Assembly (NCBI GenBank): GCA_025345505.1
Contig: JANVCC010010406.1
Span: 11,150,654-11,214,653, forward strand
Direction of reading: 5' to 3'
Length of the DNA stretch: 64,000 nt
Source: Todiramphus chloris collaris
Taxonomy: Eukaryota; Chordata; Aves; Coraciiformes; Alcedinidae
The notes under the pieces are model-generated. The model had not been told where the DNA came from. It saw nothing but the letters and a program-made list of their open reading frames with translations, and did no database searches. The position numbers were made by a program, and so were the translations under genes. Each line of letters starts with the position of its first letter. Position 1 is the stretch's first letter. Below are positions 47,309-64,000 of this stretch, one piece after another.

Positions 47309-49195
47309 CTAGGATGATAGGCTAAAATCTGTTGTACATTTTTCACTAGGAAGCTGATTGTTGGACATTCCGGTGGAATTCTTCCTGAACATAGTGGATC
47401 GGACTTTTTTTCCTTCACAACAGTATAAATCACTGGAGTGCAGACACAGCCCATCGCTAGAATGATCATCATTAGTATTGTTATAGCAGTTCCGCTTGCA
47501 TGCACCTCCTGCTGTGCGGCACATAATGCTTTCAGGAAGTACACTGCTCCGTCTGGCAATGAATGTGTAACTGGGTGAATTAGAAATCCAGTCACTCGGA
47601 ACTTTAAAGATCAAAGATATTGTTAGGGGTTAGTCCTAGGAATGACGTCTGAATAGATCTTTCTGTTGAGGGTGATTTGTCACCAAAGTAAGCTAGCAGC
47701 TCTCCAGGCATGCAGGACTGTAACACACATCAGTCAATCTTCAGCAGATGAGCAGTGATGAAGCTAGCCATGCACACAGAAATCAGCAGGGAAGGTTGCA
47801 GAGACCAACAGAAAGAGAGATATAAACTGGGCACAGCAACAAGGTGGATTACAGCTGTGGGACTGCGCTGTACAGCTCATTCTTTTCCTGCAAGAAGAAA
47901 CCCAAGTCATCTCTGATTAATTGGGGAGGAGAAGGGGAAAGGGCAAAGAAGGAAAAAACCCAAAACAATCCTGACCTGCATTGTGGGGAATATTGTTTTG
48001 ATTTGTTATGTAAACCATCTGCATGTGCTCTTTTTTCAGCACTGGAATCAAAGCATGGCAAATACAGCCACATGACATGCTTTTCACAGCCCAAAAGTTT
48101 TTCTAGCACATCAGCATTTCTATTTCATAAACAAAAAACACAGCTTACGGGATAGTATCATTTTCACAGAAATTCCATGTATTATACCCCTTGTGAGTAT
48201 TTCAGAAGGACCTATCCTACTATCCAATGTCTTTACTCAAACTTTCTATATAATTGTCAGCTAGAGGATACTGGATGATGTGCAATCTGCAGGCAAACTT
48301 GATGTGCCAGAACTTAGCCAGGCTTCTAGCACAGTTGAAAAATGGGCAAGATGTGGCTAAACCCTATATCCCTGCACTCTACATTTATAGTCAGTAGGTT
48401 ACACCTAGATTATCTTAAATGTTATAACCTCAAGGACTCAAAACACAGTTGCATTTAGAAAATGCATGACAGAGTAGCTAGAAAGCTGTTACTATCTGTG
48501 GTATAATGTCTATCACAAATATAAGCAAAGATCACAGGCATAACAACATTGCCATTGTCACAAATATAGGGTAAGATAATGAATACAGGGTAAGATCACA
48601 GACACAACAACATTGCCATTGTCTCCAAATAGGCTTTTGTTTAGAAGTGTCATGGTTTTCTGCTCACATAAAATGTGAAGGTTTCAAGAAGACCCACAGA
48701 ATCCCAGAAAATACACTGGGTGTATCCTTGAAGGCTCAAGTCCCCCTTGGAATTTAAACTTAACACCCTGCTTATGTAGTATGTCTGTCATACTGTATTT
48801 CATGGTGAAACAAGAGAGCTACCAACATAGGACATAACTGAAAAAGTGAAAGCAAAACCTATTCCAGGTTTTGAAAAAAATAACAGCACTTAATTTTCAA
48901 AGTACAAATAATTAAAATAGGACAATGCTAAGGAACAAATACAATGGGAGGGTCTATTCCACAAACGTGAGAGGACTGACACACTAAAGCAGAATGACAA
49001 TCCATCTAGTCTACAGCTCCTGACAGAGGTCAGCCTAAACACCAGTGTATACGTGCACAAGGTCACATCTAAGCAAGTCTGAATTTTGCATGCTGGTGGA
49101 AGAAGATGATTCGGTGAATCCTGAGACCTGTAGGCTACTCCAGCTTCTACAAACAGTAAAAAAACCACACACACAAAAAATATCTTAAAGATCAT
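47309..49195 (-). CDS. Candidate two-exon beta-defensin-like secreted peptide (hypothetical)
   Basis: On the minus strand, codons from 47521 to 47417 encode six cysteines spaced C-x6-C-x3-C-x13-C-x7-CC (CRTAGGACKRNC, then SDGLCLHSSDLYCCEGKK). This fits the beta-defensin range, with the family's usual glycines two before the second and fourth Cys. The frame ends at 47309 after a basic, N-glycosylation-bearing tail. A good acceptor (CACCCAG) puts exon start at 47570, phase 2. About 1.6 kb upstream, ATG at 49193-49195 opens MIFKIFFVCVVFLLFVEAG, a convincing signal peptide; the CAG/GTCTCA donor at 49128 is also phase 2. The joined model is 109 aa. Weak points: the donor is not ideal, the ATG region echoes a CR1 tail phrase, the peptide is acidic in its middle loop, and a second frame is open across exon 2. 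I know of no defensin at this locus. Treat as hypothesis. Confidence 0.3.
48526..48640. repeat. Tandem duplication, about 63-bp period
   Basis: The phrase GATCACAGGCATAACAACAT at 48530 recurs as GATCACAGACACAACAACAT at 48593, each followed by TGCCATTGTC and AAATA. Two copies, with a few substitutions. Confidence 0.75.
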
Positions 49196-49199
49196 CACC

Positions 49200-50670
49200 C
49201 CCGGGTAGGAATTACTGGAGCATGAAATGCTGCAGATGTACATGGGGATTGTTTATCCAAATGCTGCCCCCAACACATGCTGAAGGCAAACCCCAGCTGC
49301 ATGAGCTGGCTATGCTGGTTTCACACTGTTTAGGAACTTCCTTAAACCAGAAAGGACTGCAGTGTCTCCTGATTCCTAACACTAAGTGGTGCAAAGCAGC
49401 TAGAAGGGAAGTAAATGTATGTTAGAATTAACTCCTCCCTGCTGCTTTGGACAACAACTGTCCCAGGGACAAAAACTTGTAATAGACACCTCAGACCAAT
49501 AAGCCTGACACGCTGATGCCACAACTGTTCCATTTTTTTTTTCACTTCATCTCATTTTTGGTTTAAGCACAAATCCTACACACATTCATGTTCACATTAC
49601 CTTTACAGGATCAAAAGCCTTGAGGTAGTACCTGCCTCACCGTAAGTTTTACATAAGATGCATGCCTGGTATGGGCAAGTGATTCTCCCAACCATTAGAC
49701 AACAAAATGTGTGTTGACTGACCTGTATAGGTGAAGCCAAACAAAGTCAGTAATCAGCACAAATGCAGAAGTCCTTAAAACGTAGTTGATCATAATAAAC
49801 ATTCCAAAAAATGGTTCCTACCCACTCAGGACTACTCACTATGTATCACAGCCACATTGCTCATGTAAGTGGCTCTAATGAAGCACTTACCACTTTTACT
49901 CCTGCTAGTCCTGCAGAGGCAACAATAGTGAAGACAACGAAGATCTTAATCAAGACACACATCACCAATGCCACTGTACTATGACTTCCAGTTATACTCC
50001 ACAGGTGTGTAATGCCACACATGTCAATGTCAAACACTAATGTTACACATCTAAATTTTTGCCTACACAACCACCCTCACATTATCTTTGTCCTGCACAG
50101 TGTCAGAGTAAGAGTGCAAGAAGCCCTCCTGGATCTTTTAGGTCTCTAAAGGTGGAAGCAGTCTTTCTTATGCATCACTGCATAAGAGCAGCTCACAAAA
50201 TGCTACTGCTGAGAGAAGATCTGACCCTCAACTCAGATTCAGTTACCACTGCAATTGCCTGAGTCAGCTGCTGGAGGTAACAGGAAAGCACAGCAGGACT
50301 AGCCACAGTTCTTGCAGCCGTGGCTTAAACCCAGAGTTGCTCCTGTTTCAGAAGATGCTTCCAGCACTTTCAAGTCCTAGTTAATTGTACTGCATCATTT
50401 TAAACACAGCGGTAACAAGCAGGTGCAAACACTTGCCACAAGATGCGCATTTGTTGTGAAGCAGGACACTGTTCAGGTGTATATAGCTGAAATTTCTGTG
50501 ATTCCAGCATAAGCCTGATAGACATCAACTTGGGTGCAGTTCCATAAACAACTGTACAGGTCTCTAACCAGAGAAAGCAAGGCCCATTCAATTCAACTCC
50601 ACGTGCCTCCTAAAAACAGGGAGAGTAGGGCACAACCCACACCTACATGTTTTCATTTTGGGGGGGATAA
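49200..50670. other. Intergenic stretch with one signal-peptide-like minus frame
   Basis: The only item of note is a minus-strand frame from ATG at about 49963 (MCVLIKIFVVFTIVASAGLAG) ending at a consensus donor GTAAGT near 49890, phase 0. It has no partner that I can prove. The remainder shows nothing. Confidence 0.4.
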
Positions 50671-50671
50671 A

Positions 50672-50792
50672 AAAACCCTACAAAAACAAACATAAAACAA
50701 AACAAAAAAAAACCCACCACATACACCAAAGCAAAAAAAACCAAAACCACAACAAAACCAAAACCCACCCACAAACCAAACCCAAAACTTTT
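50672..50792. repeat. A/C-rich (CAAA)n-type low-complexity tract
   Basis: About 120 bp of A and C only (AAACAAAAC, CCAAAACC units). The minus-strand frame through it (50643-50849) is a string of Phe, Val and Gly and is not a gene. Confidence 0.85.
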
Positions 50793-53700
50793 TTCCTTAC
50801 TTAACAGAAACACAGAATGGGGATTTAAAAATGCAGCAGAGTGTTCCAATGTTATCTGCCAATATTCTGCTTAGCACATCAAACCCCTGACTGTGTGAGA
50901 AAAGTGTTGCAAATATTACTGCTATCAAAATGAAAACCACTCAGGTATATGATCAAACTGACCTTCAACCAGACCAGGATCTGAATAGCAGTAAGAGGTC
51001 CTAGAATTCTGCCTTTGACCTACATAAGAGATTAACATACAGGACAAAAATAATGATTACTGCTTATACCATTACAACATTAAGCCATGATTTGTTCAGA
51101 TTCATTAGTAAGGCAAAAGGTTGGTCTGTAACTCGTTTGTAAATGTATTGTTAATCCCTGCACTACACAAACATTGCTAGAATGGCTTTTTCATTGCCAG
51201 GATACCTTCACTGCAGTGTAAAGGCAAAACATAAGTAGCATCTGTTACATCTTTCTCTCAAAAAAGCCCAACCAGATTATAGAACAGTGCAGTAACAGTG
51301 TAACATCACCTGTCTTCCTTCTACCCAGTAACAGCATGTCTTAAAGATAATCCAAGCATGAAGGCCAAATACTAAAAGAGCAATGAAAGACTTCTATGAA
51401 GAGACTTCAAGTAGCTTTTGCTACCAAGAAGTCACATCTTATAGTTGATTAGAACAGCAGAAACAGTTACACTTGTGATTCTCAGATCTTCTAGATGCAT
51501 CCACTTTTTAACCACCTTTAAAGGAACACAGTCAAACTAATCAGGATACTACCTCATGCTATATAGGCTGCTGATCTTAGCTAAGTAAGCTTGGCTCAGC
51601 TGCACTGTCAGCTCCTTTTCTGTAAAAAGGACTTTCTCCCAGAGTCCAACCTCTGTTACCTGCCAGGATATTTCAACTACCACATCCAGTGGAAAACGTT
51701 TTCAGCAACTCACAAATTGCTGGATGCAGCTGAAATTATACATCTGAAAAGGAATAAATAGCTTAGAAAAAACAGGAACCATATATTATGTGTGCATAAG
51801 CCCAAGACATGTTGAGTGCTTGTCAGTATTTTAAAATACCTGGCTTAAAAATCATCTATCACCATCTTGCCAGTCACTTAAGGTTATACTCTAATTGTCA
51901 CCAACACAGACTTCCCTGTAAGCTTTCCCATTTGTGATGAATTTTAACTCTTACTTTACTTCATAGCTTGTTCAAATCCACTCTCACAAAGAGGATGATG
52001 AACCAGCTTCCATGTTCTGGCTTCTCCATCACTCGCCCCACCTCCCTTGAAAAATACTACATTTCCACCACTCATCTCCCACCACCTAAAACACTGACAC
52101 TTTTTTCTTAGCCATTGTTCTCATCACATCTTATTTTTCTTTTAATTCTTCCACTGCCTTTAACAAAACCAAGATATTATCTTAATTTCAAGTTAATGTC
52201 CTTTGTTACTCTTTCTGTACTATAATGTGACAATTAAATTTTCATCAGAGATACAGGAAACCACTTTAGGGATGGTGAAATGTTTATATGATGTTCCACC
52301 CACAAAAACAAATTACTAGCACAAAATTTCACAAAGCAAGTAGGAACTACACAACTTTTACCCCATATCTCCATCAAATCAACACAAGATAAAAAGCATT
52401 GATTTGGTATTTGAGGTATTGAGCTGTGAACATGTCAAACCAACTCAAGTGATCTTCCTTGGTCAACTATGTTCAACATGCACTACTAATTACGTGAAAT
52501 TCTCGGTGGGAACATCTCCTAAAAGACACAATCTTAAACTCACAAGACTTTAAAAAAAAATAAAAGTCCCACCTGTAATAACTCAAGAAGCCTTCTAGAG
52601 CATCAATTTTAAAATCATAGTAGGCTGCTTTTCAATTTTATATGTGCACCACACTAACTTTTTAAAATACATAGTTTCACTGCCTTCCAAAAGGCTCTTA
52701 ATGGTTGTGGTTTGTTTGTTTTGTTGGGTTTTTTTAATTAGAATATACTGATTTTAAACCAGAGCAAAGCGCTTGAAGCATGAGATGAACTATTATATTT
52801 CTAAAAATCTGCTGCAAAAATGGTTTAAAAAAAATTTCTTACTAGTACCCACTACCACAGCAGTGTCAAGCTGTTGCAAAGCCTGATGTGACAGAATCAG
52901 AAAATTCTCTCTTAGCTTTTTAAAAATGAAAAGCTCAAACCTTTGTTTAAATAGAAATGCAGGCATCTGTTTTCACTTCTCCATTGTCCAAGATCTTTGG
53001 AATGGAGATATAAAGCCATTTTCCCTTGAGCAAGCTACAGATGTGAATCTGTAATTACAGTATGGTTTACATAGTAGTTCAAGCTAATAAGAAACATCAA
53101 TACAACTATGTTCAGTTTCTAGCAGTTAATGACAGACTAGGAAGACCATAACTGAACTTCTTACTAGGAGAAAATAATCACAGCATTGACTCCAGGACTG
53201 TGCATTTAAGAATTAGACAAAGATTAATATAAACTTCCAAGAAGAGAACTACTTTCATTTAGAACCTGCTATAATCAACAACATGTTTTGATCGTATCTT
53301 GATCCTCAGTCACAGTCTGGGGATGCAGATATGCCAGTATTTCGTGGCTGGGAGCGTAGCTACCCCGTAGACTTCCACAGCTGTGTCACATGGCTGTTTA
53401 TCACTGCATTAGTATTATTTTGCATTTCAAAGACACTGCTTTTGCAAGGATCTTACTTTTTAAGTACCAAGGAAAAGGCTAACACAGTCTAGATCATCTA
53501 AGCAAAACAAGTCACTTCGTAAGACAGAAACCAGTATGAAACATTACATAAGCTAGGGCTACAGTGGCTTTCTGAGGACTTGCATATTTGAATCACAAAA
53601 CGTGCAAGACATTTATTGATTTCTCAAAACAACCAGCACATTTATTGACTCAACAGGAAGTGTGGTAAACAACTGTAGAATTTGATTTTTACCTTTCACA

Positions 53701-55238
53701 GGTCAATTAGCTTAGCTACCATCCTCATTTCAAAACTCAAATTCGCAGTTACCTTTCCTACCTTATTGCCACAAGTCATTGAATGTACTGCTTAAATTAA
53801 TTCAATGCTAAAAGTGTAATTTGCTGATAAACTGAGACACAAACTGAAATTGTTACTGAAATTCTGAGTTCTTGTACCTGACTTTAGCCATGTCACGCTC
53901 TCATCAGACTGCTGCCTTACCTCAAACCATAGGAGCTGCATGGCTTGAACAAGTTCCTCCGCTGTTTCCCAACAGCAATTACTTACACCATGACAAACAT
54001 GCTTGGCAAGTCAGACACAGCCCCACCTTTTCCCAGGCACAAGGAGAATTTTATCCTCCACAAGTCAGGATGCACTTCCAGAGTTATTTGCTCTAGAGAC
54101 AACAGAAGGCTCATAGCTGACTGTTCTTCTATCCTAGTTTAGTGTCTGTTATGGAAGTGATCTGAGCTATCATTAAAACTAAAGACTTCCAAATATGAAG
54201 TTCAGCCCTTACCCTGGAAAGTTCCAGATATGCAAAGGTCAGACTGGAATTCAGTGTCTTCTTGATGCCCAAGAAAACAAGGTCTCCTTCCTTTGGAACA
54301 CACACACACACATGCACACAAAGTAGAGAGAACACATTCCTGAAACCTCCAGATATAATTCTTAGTTAATAGATCTGAAGATGCTAGATACAGACTTAAT
54401 AAAATTATTAAGAGCCATTATCAATTCTATTAAGGCTTTTTCTCCTTCCTATACTTCATTCCCCCACATATCTGACATTTTCAGGTAAAATAAAAGGACT
54501 GGAGAACTGTTATTTAAGTCATTAGAGTTACATCCTGGAAATGTTATTAAAACACTTCATGAAAATAAAATTTACATTAATATCTAGTCCAGCCAAGATG
54601 CCAACAGCTTGCTACTGTTCAAAGTTCTCTCTCAACTTGTACATTACGTTATATTAAAGCACCAATAACTGTTTCTAAAATACAGATCTATTTCTTATTT
54701 ACAATATATTACAAAAGTGTAATATATTTCAGTATATTACGTATCTCTGACCTGCAAACGTCAGGAATTCACCAATTAAGTGCAAAATGTTCCATTGCAT
54801 ATACTCACTGTACACCAAATTTTTTAGAATCCACTTTTCTAACACAGCAAAAGGAGGATGCTCTTCAGAAAAGCAAGACCTTTTATGATTATTCAGTATT
54901 TATGCCAAATTTCCCCCCCCGCTTTTCTGACAAGAAGCCACACCAGAAAGTTTCTTCTATATTTTTATTGTTTGTCAAAGTTCATTCAAAGTGGGTTTTG
55001 CTTGTATACAAGTTACTCAAAAATCATGTCTAGGCAGAGATTCATTAGCAATCTGACTTATTTCAAAGCATAGGTTTGTTCAATCAGGCCACAAAAATAA
55101 TATTGTGTACAAGCAGTAACTAAAGCTGCAGGTTCAAGGAGTTCCAAGTATCACAGATCTTGAGATCTCATCAGGAAATAGAATCAAAGCAGTCACAATA
55201 TAAAATAGCAGCTCCATGTAGCTTTTTCAAGTTTTAAT
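50793..55238. other. Intergenic stretch upstream of the BTF3 3' end, no genes recognised
   Basis: AT-rich DNA with scattered A and T runs and a (CA)n stretch near 54299-54312. No CR1 tail, conserved exon or RNA gene seen. Confidence 0.45.
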
Positions 55239-55244
55239 TTTATT
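55239..55244 (-). promoter_or_regulatory. BTF3: BTF3 poly(A) signal
   Basis: AATAAA on the minus strand (TTTATT in the plus reading), about 19 nt after the stop codon. A very short 3' UTR is usual for abundant translation-machinery mRNAs. Confidence 0.7.
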
Positions 55245-55262
55245 CAGAAAGTGACACTTAGT

Positions 55263-61956
<6,694 letters not shown>

Positions 61957-62139
61957 TCAGCAGGGCGAGCCCCCAAACCCCGGCACAGGAAGGGGTCTGC
62001 TCCCCAGGCCAGGCCAGGCCTGGCCCCGCTCCGGCACAGCCCGTAACCGCCCTCCCTCCCCCCAACCGCCGCCGCCGCCCACCTATCCACCGCCGCGCAA
62101 CACCCTCCTCCCGGACGCCCCCCGCCCTCTTCTTTGTAC

Positions 62140-62253
62140 CTTCCCGGAGCAAAAAAAAAGCCGGTGCCGGAGCGGGAGGGAAAGGCGAGAGCCGCGGGCA
62201 GGGGAGCCAAGCAGGCGCAGCACGCGGTGCGAGATGGCGGCCGGAAGAAAAAG
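62140..62253 (-). other. BTF3: Predicted BTF3 non-coding exon 1 with TOP-type start
   Basis: On the minus strand a C followed by an uninterrupted pyrimidine run (CTTTTTCTTCC, from 62253) fits a 5' terminal oligopyrimidine transcript start, the signature of mTOR-controlled translation mRNAs; BTF3 is known as such an mRNA in mammals. The exon ends at a donor GGGAAG/GTACAA after 62140. It has no ATG, so the exon 2 start codon is the first in the mRNA. The precise start base is inferred. Confidence 0.6.
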
Positions 62254-62279
62254 CACCGCGTACGGCACCGCGCATGCGC
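62231..62279 (-). promoter_or_regulatory. BTF3: BTF3 core promoter: NRF1, ETS and YY1 motifs
   Basis: A palindromic NRF1 site GCGCATGCGC (62270-62279) lies about 17-26 bp upstream of the predicted start. The start overlaps an ETS/GABP-type CCGGAAG in the plus reading (62241-62247). A YY1-type GAGATGGCGGC (62231-62241) sits at about +12 to +22 with GCCGCCATCTC on the transcript strand, the orientation typical of downstream YY1 sites in translation genes. No TATA box. Confidence 0.6.
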
Positions 62280-62316
62280 CCCTGGCCGGGCCGGCAGGGG
62301 GCGCCTCTCTGCGTCC

Positions 62317-62407
62317 GCGGGGCGGGGAGGGGCGGGGCGGGGAGGGCGGGGCGGGGAGGGGCGGGGCGGGACGGGACGGGACGGGGAGGGGCGGGGCGGG
62401 AGGAGGT
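62317..62407. repeat. G-rich GGGGCGGGG tandem tract
   Basis: About 90 bp of GGGGCGGGGAGGGGCGGGGC-type units with a (GGGAC)n patch at about 62366-62382, just upstream of BTF3. It provides many SP1-type GC boxes and many runs of three or more G, so it could form G-quadruplexes. Confidence 0.85.
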
Positions 62408-62490
62408 GGCCGCCCACGCCCCGTGGCTATCGCGGGCCAGCAGGGCTTACAGGAAAGGCCTGCGGGCCCCCGACGGCATCGGTCTTCTTT

Positions 62491-62514
62491 GCCGTGCCGT
62501 GCCGTGCCGTGCCG
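62491..62514. repeat. (GCCGT)n pentanucleotide microsatellite
   Basis: Four to five GCCGT units ending in GCCGCGCTGC, inside the BTF3 CpG island. Confidence 0.85.
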
Positions 62515-62837
62515 CGCTGCGCCGGTTCCGTTCCCGTTCCCTTCCCCCAGCCGCTTGGAACCTCGCCCGCGGCGCTTTTTGCCATGGGTCGTCCCCGATC
62601 TGTCATTATCTATTTCATTTTTCACTTCCTTGCAAACGTGTAAGCGGTGTGTTTTCTTCCTTGCTGGTGTGGCAGGCGCCTCCCCCCCGTGCCCGTGACT
62701 GTTCTCTTCTCAGCTCACCCACCCCTGCCCCGCGCTTCCCCTCCTGTCCCCCCGCGGCGTGTCCCGCTCCGGCCGTGCTGCCCCGCAGGCGCTTCCCGGG
62801 TGCAACCCCTCCTCCACCCGGCCGCCCTCGACAAGGA

Positions 62838-62927
62838 CATACTTTTGAGGGGTTTCTCCCATACTTTTGAGGGGGTTTTCCATACTTTTGAGGGTTTTTT
62901 CCGCATACTTTTGAGGGGTTTTTCTTG
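62838..62927. repeat. Four-copy minisatellite, about 22-bp unit
   Basis: Units start at 62838, 62860, 62881 and 62904. Each begins CATACTTTTGAGGG and ends in a variable G/T/C tail, so unit length drifts between 21 and 24 bp. It lies at the outer edge of the BTF3 CpG island. Confidence 0.9.
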
Positions 62928-64000
62928 TTCGCAAGGCCATCCGTCACCACCACCCATGTGGCACTACTTGTCTCCTTTTACTTCCCTTCCATCCTTTCTT
63001 TCCATTTCCAATTGTTTTCCGCTTTGGCTTTACCTCATATTTTATGTTAGCAGGCATCTCTGTGCAGCTGCTTTCTGGTGGTTACTGAGCACATTCTGCT
63101 TGCTCTCTCTGATTCTCTCAGAGCTTTTGTCCTGTAGAGTTATTTTCCATCACTGAGGTCTCAGCGTGATCTTTTCATGTACTGTGTGTCTCTGTCTTTG
63201 AATCTTGTTCTGAGATCTGAAGATGCATCTCCAAGGCCCTAACTCAGGTAGTTGTTGCTGCATTTGAGTATTTGTAAATCCTGTTCCTCAGTCTGTATTC
63301 CTCAGGGTAGAGATCATTCAGGGTCTACAATTTTGATTCTCCAGCGGTTTGCTGATGTGTTTCAGTTTGCTGCTTCTGAGAAGTCTGGTGGGACTAATCT
63401 CATGGTTACTGGGAACTTCCATGTCTGGCTCCAATGACCGCTCTCAGCAACTGAACCCAATGGGCCTCCTGGCATCAGTAGAAATACTACTGACCTTGAC
63501 ATCTCATCCTGTATTTTAGTGCCTTTTAAACCAGTTCTTCTCTGGAGTATCCTCAATAAACTATTTCCTTTGTTCTCATTTCTGTAAGACTTATGTTAAT
63601 AATTAATTCATCTTTCTTTATCGATTAATGTTAAGGCTCCTGTGTTGGTAATTCCCAGAGCCAAGCCTTTGTCAAGGCAGTGCTTTTCACGTGCCTCTAA
63701 ATTTTATTTCTCATGTGCTATCTCTTCACTGCACCACAGCTGAGTGTTAATTTGTACAGAAGTTTTGATTGCTGTTAGAATTGAGACGTTTGTAATTAGT
63801 AAAAATTGATAAACCCCAAATTACTCCATCTGGTGGTGATAGAAGGTCTCAGGGAGGTGGCGTTTCAAAAGTCACTGCCGAAGAGCAAGCTGTGCTTCAT
63901 AGCAGACTAACTTCACAGCCAAAAATCAGAGTGTGATCAGACAGATGGTGGGGGGACATGAAGAAATTTGGACCAGCATATCTATAAAATTGGAACAGTG
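62928..64000. other. Upstream flank of BTF3, nothing recognised
   Basis: T/C-rich then AT-rich sequence with no conserved frame, CR1 tail or RNA gene seen on either strand up to the window edge. Confidence 0.45.

Noticed and set aside
50643-50849. Minus-strand frame resembling a polytopic membrane protein
   Set aside because: Encoded by an A/C-only low-complexity tract.

Overview
The window is vertebrate, almost certainly avian, nuclear DNA. Long spliced genes sit in AT-rich introns, three GC-rich promoter islands stand out sharply, and the dominant repeat is the CR1 LINE (tails ending in repeats of ATTCTATGA). The gene order is ARHGEF28 (5' end only, minus), UTP15 (minus), ANKRA2 (plus), BTF3 (minus). 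This is the order of the human 5q13 block read in reverse. In birds that block lies on the Z chromosome, so Z linkage is a reasonable inference, but nothing in the sequence alone proves it. The species cannot be named.

Layout. 1-4.3 kb: three plus-strand CR1 copies in what is inferred to be an ARHGEF28 intron. 4.79-4.84 kb: a tiny first coding exon of ARHGEF28 on the minus strand. 4.8-12.4 kb: intron 1 with no recognised content. 12.6-13.3 kb: CpG island, the likely ARHGEF28 promoter and non-coding exon 1. 13.3-23.4 kb: intergenic, with two large minus-strand CR1 copies at 19.1-21.8 kb. 23.5-32.9 kb: UTP15, twelve coding exons, reconstructed completely (519 aa). 32.6-33.4 kb: CpG island shared by the head-to-head pair UTP15/ANKRA2. 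33.2-41.7 kb: ANKRA2, eight coding exons (313 aa from the favoured start). 41.7-55.2 kb: gene-poor interval holding one CR1, an LTR-like segment and a candidate defensin-like exon. 55.2-62.3 kb: BTF3, five coding exons (162 aa) plus a non-coding first exon in a CpG island. 62.3-64 kb: upstream flank with G-rich and minisatellite DNA.

UTP15 (small-subunit processome), BTF3 (nascent-polypeptide-associated complex) and their promoters (E-box and CRE; NRF1, ETS, YY1 and a pyrimidine-tract start) are typical of housekeeping growth and translation genes. ANKRA2 is an ankyrin adaptor and ARHGEF28 a Rho exchange factor. They are neighbours by conserved synteny, not an operon.

The most unusual signal is a minus-strand open frame at 47.3-47.6 kb with a six-cysteine beta-defensin spacing. 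A compatible signal-peptide exon lies about 1.6 kb upstream. It is a hypothesis needing transcript evidence. Exon boundaries were placed by reading splice sites and checking that phases close across every junction. Family assignments rest on recognition of conserved protein sequence, not on a database search.
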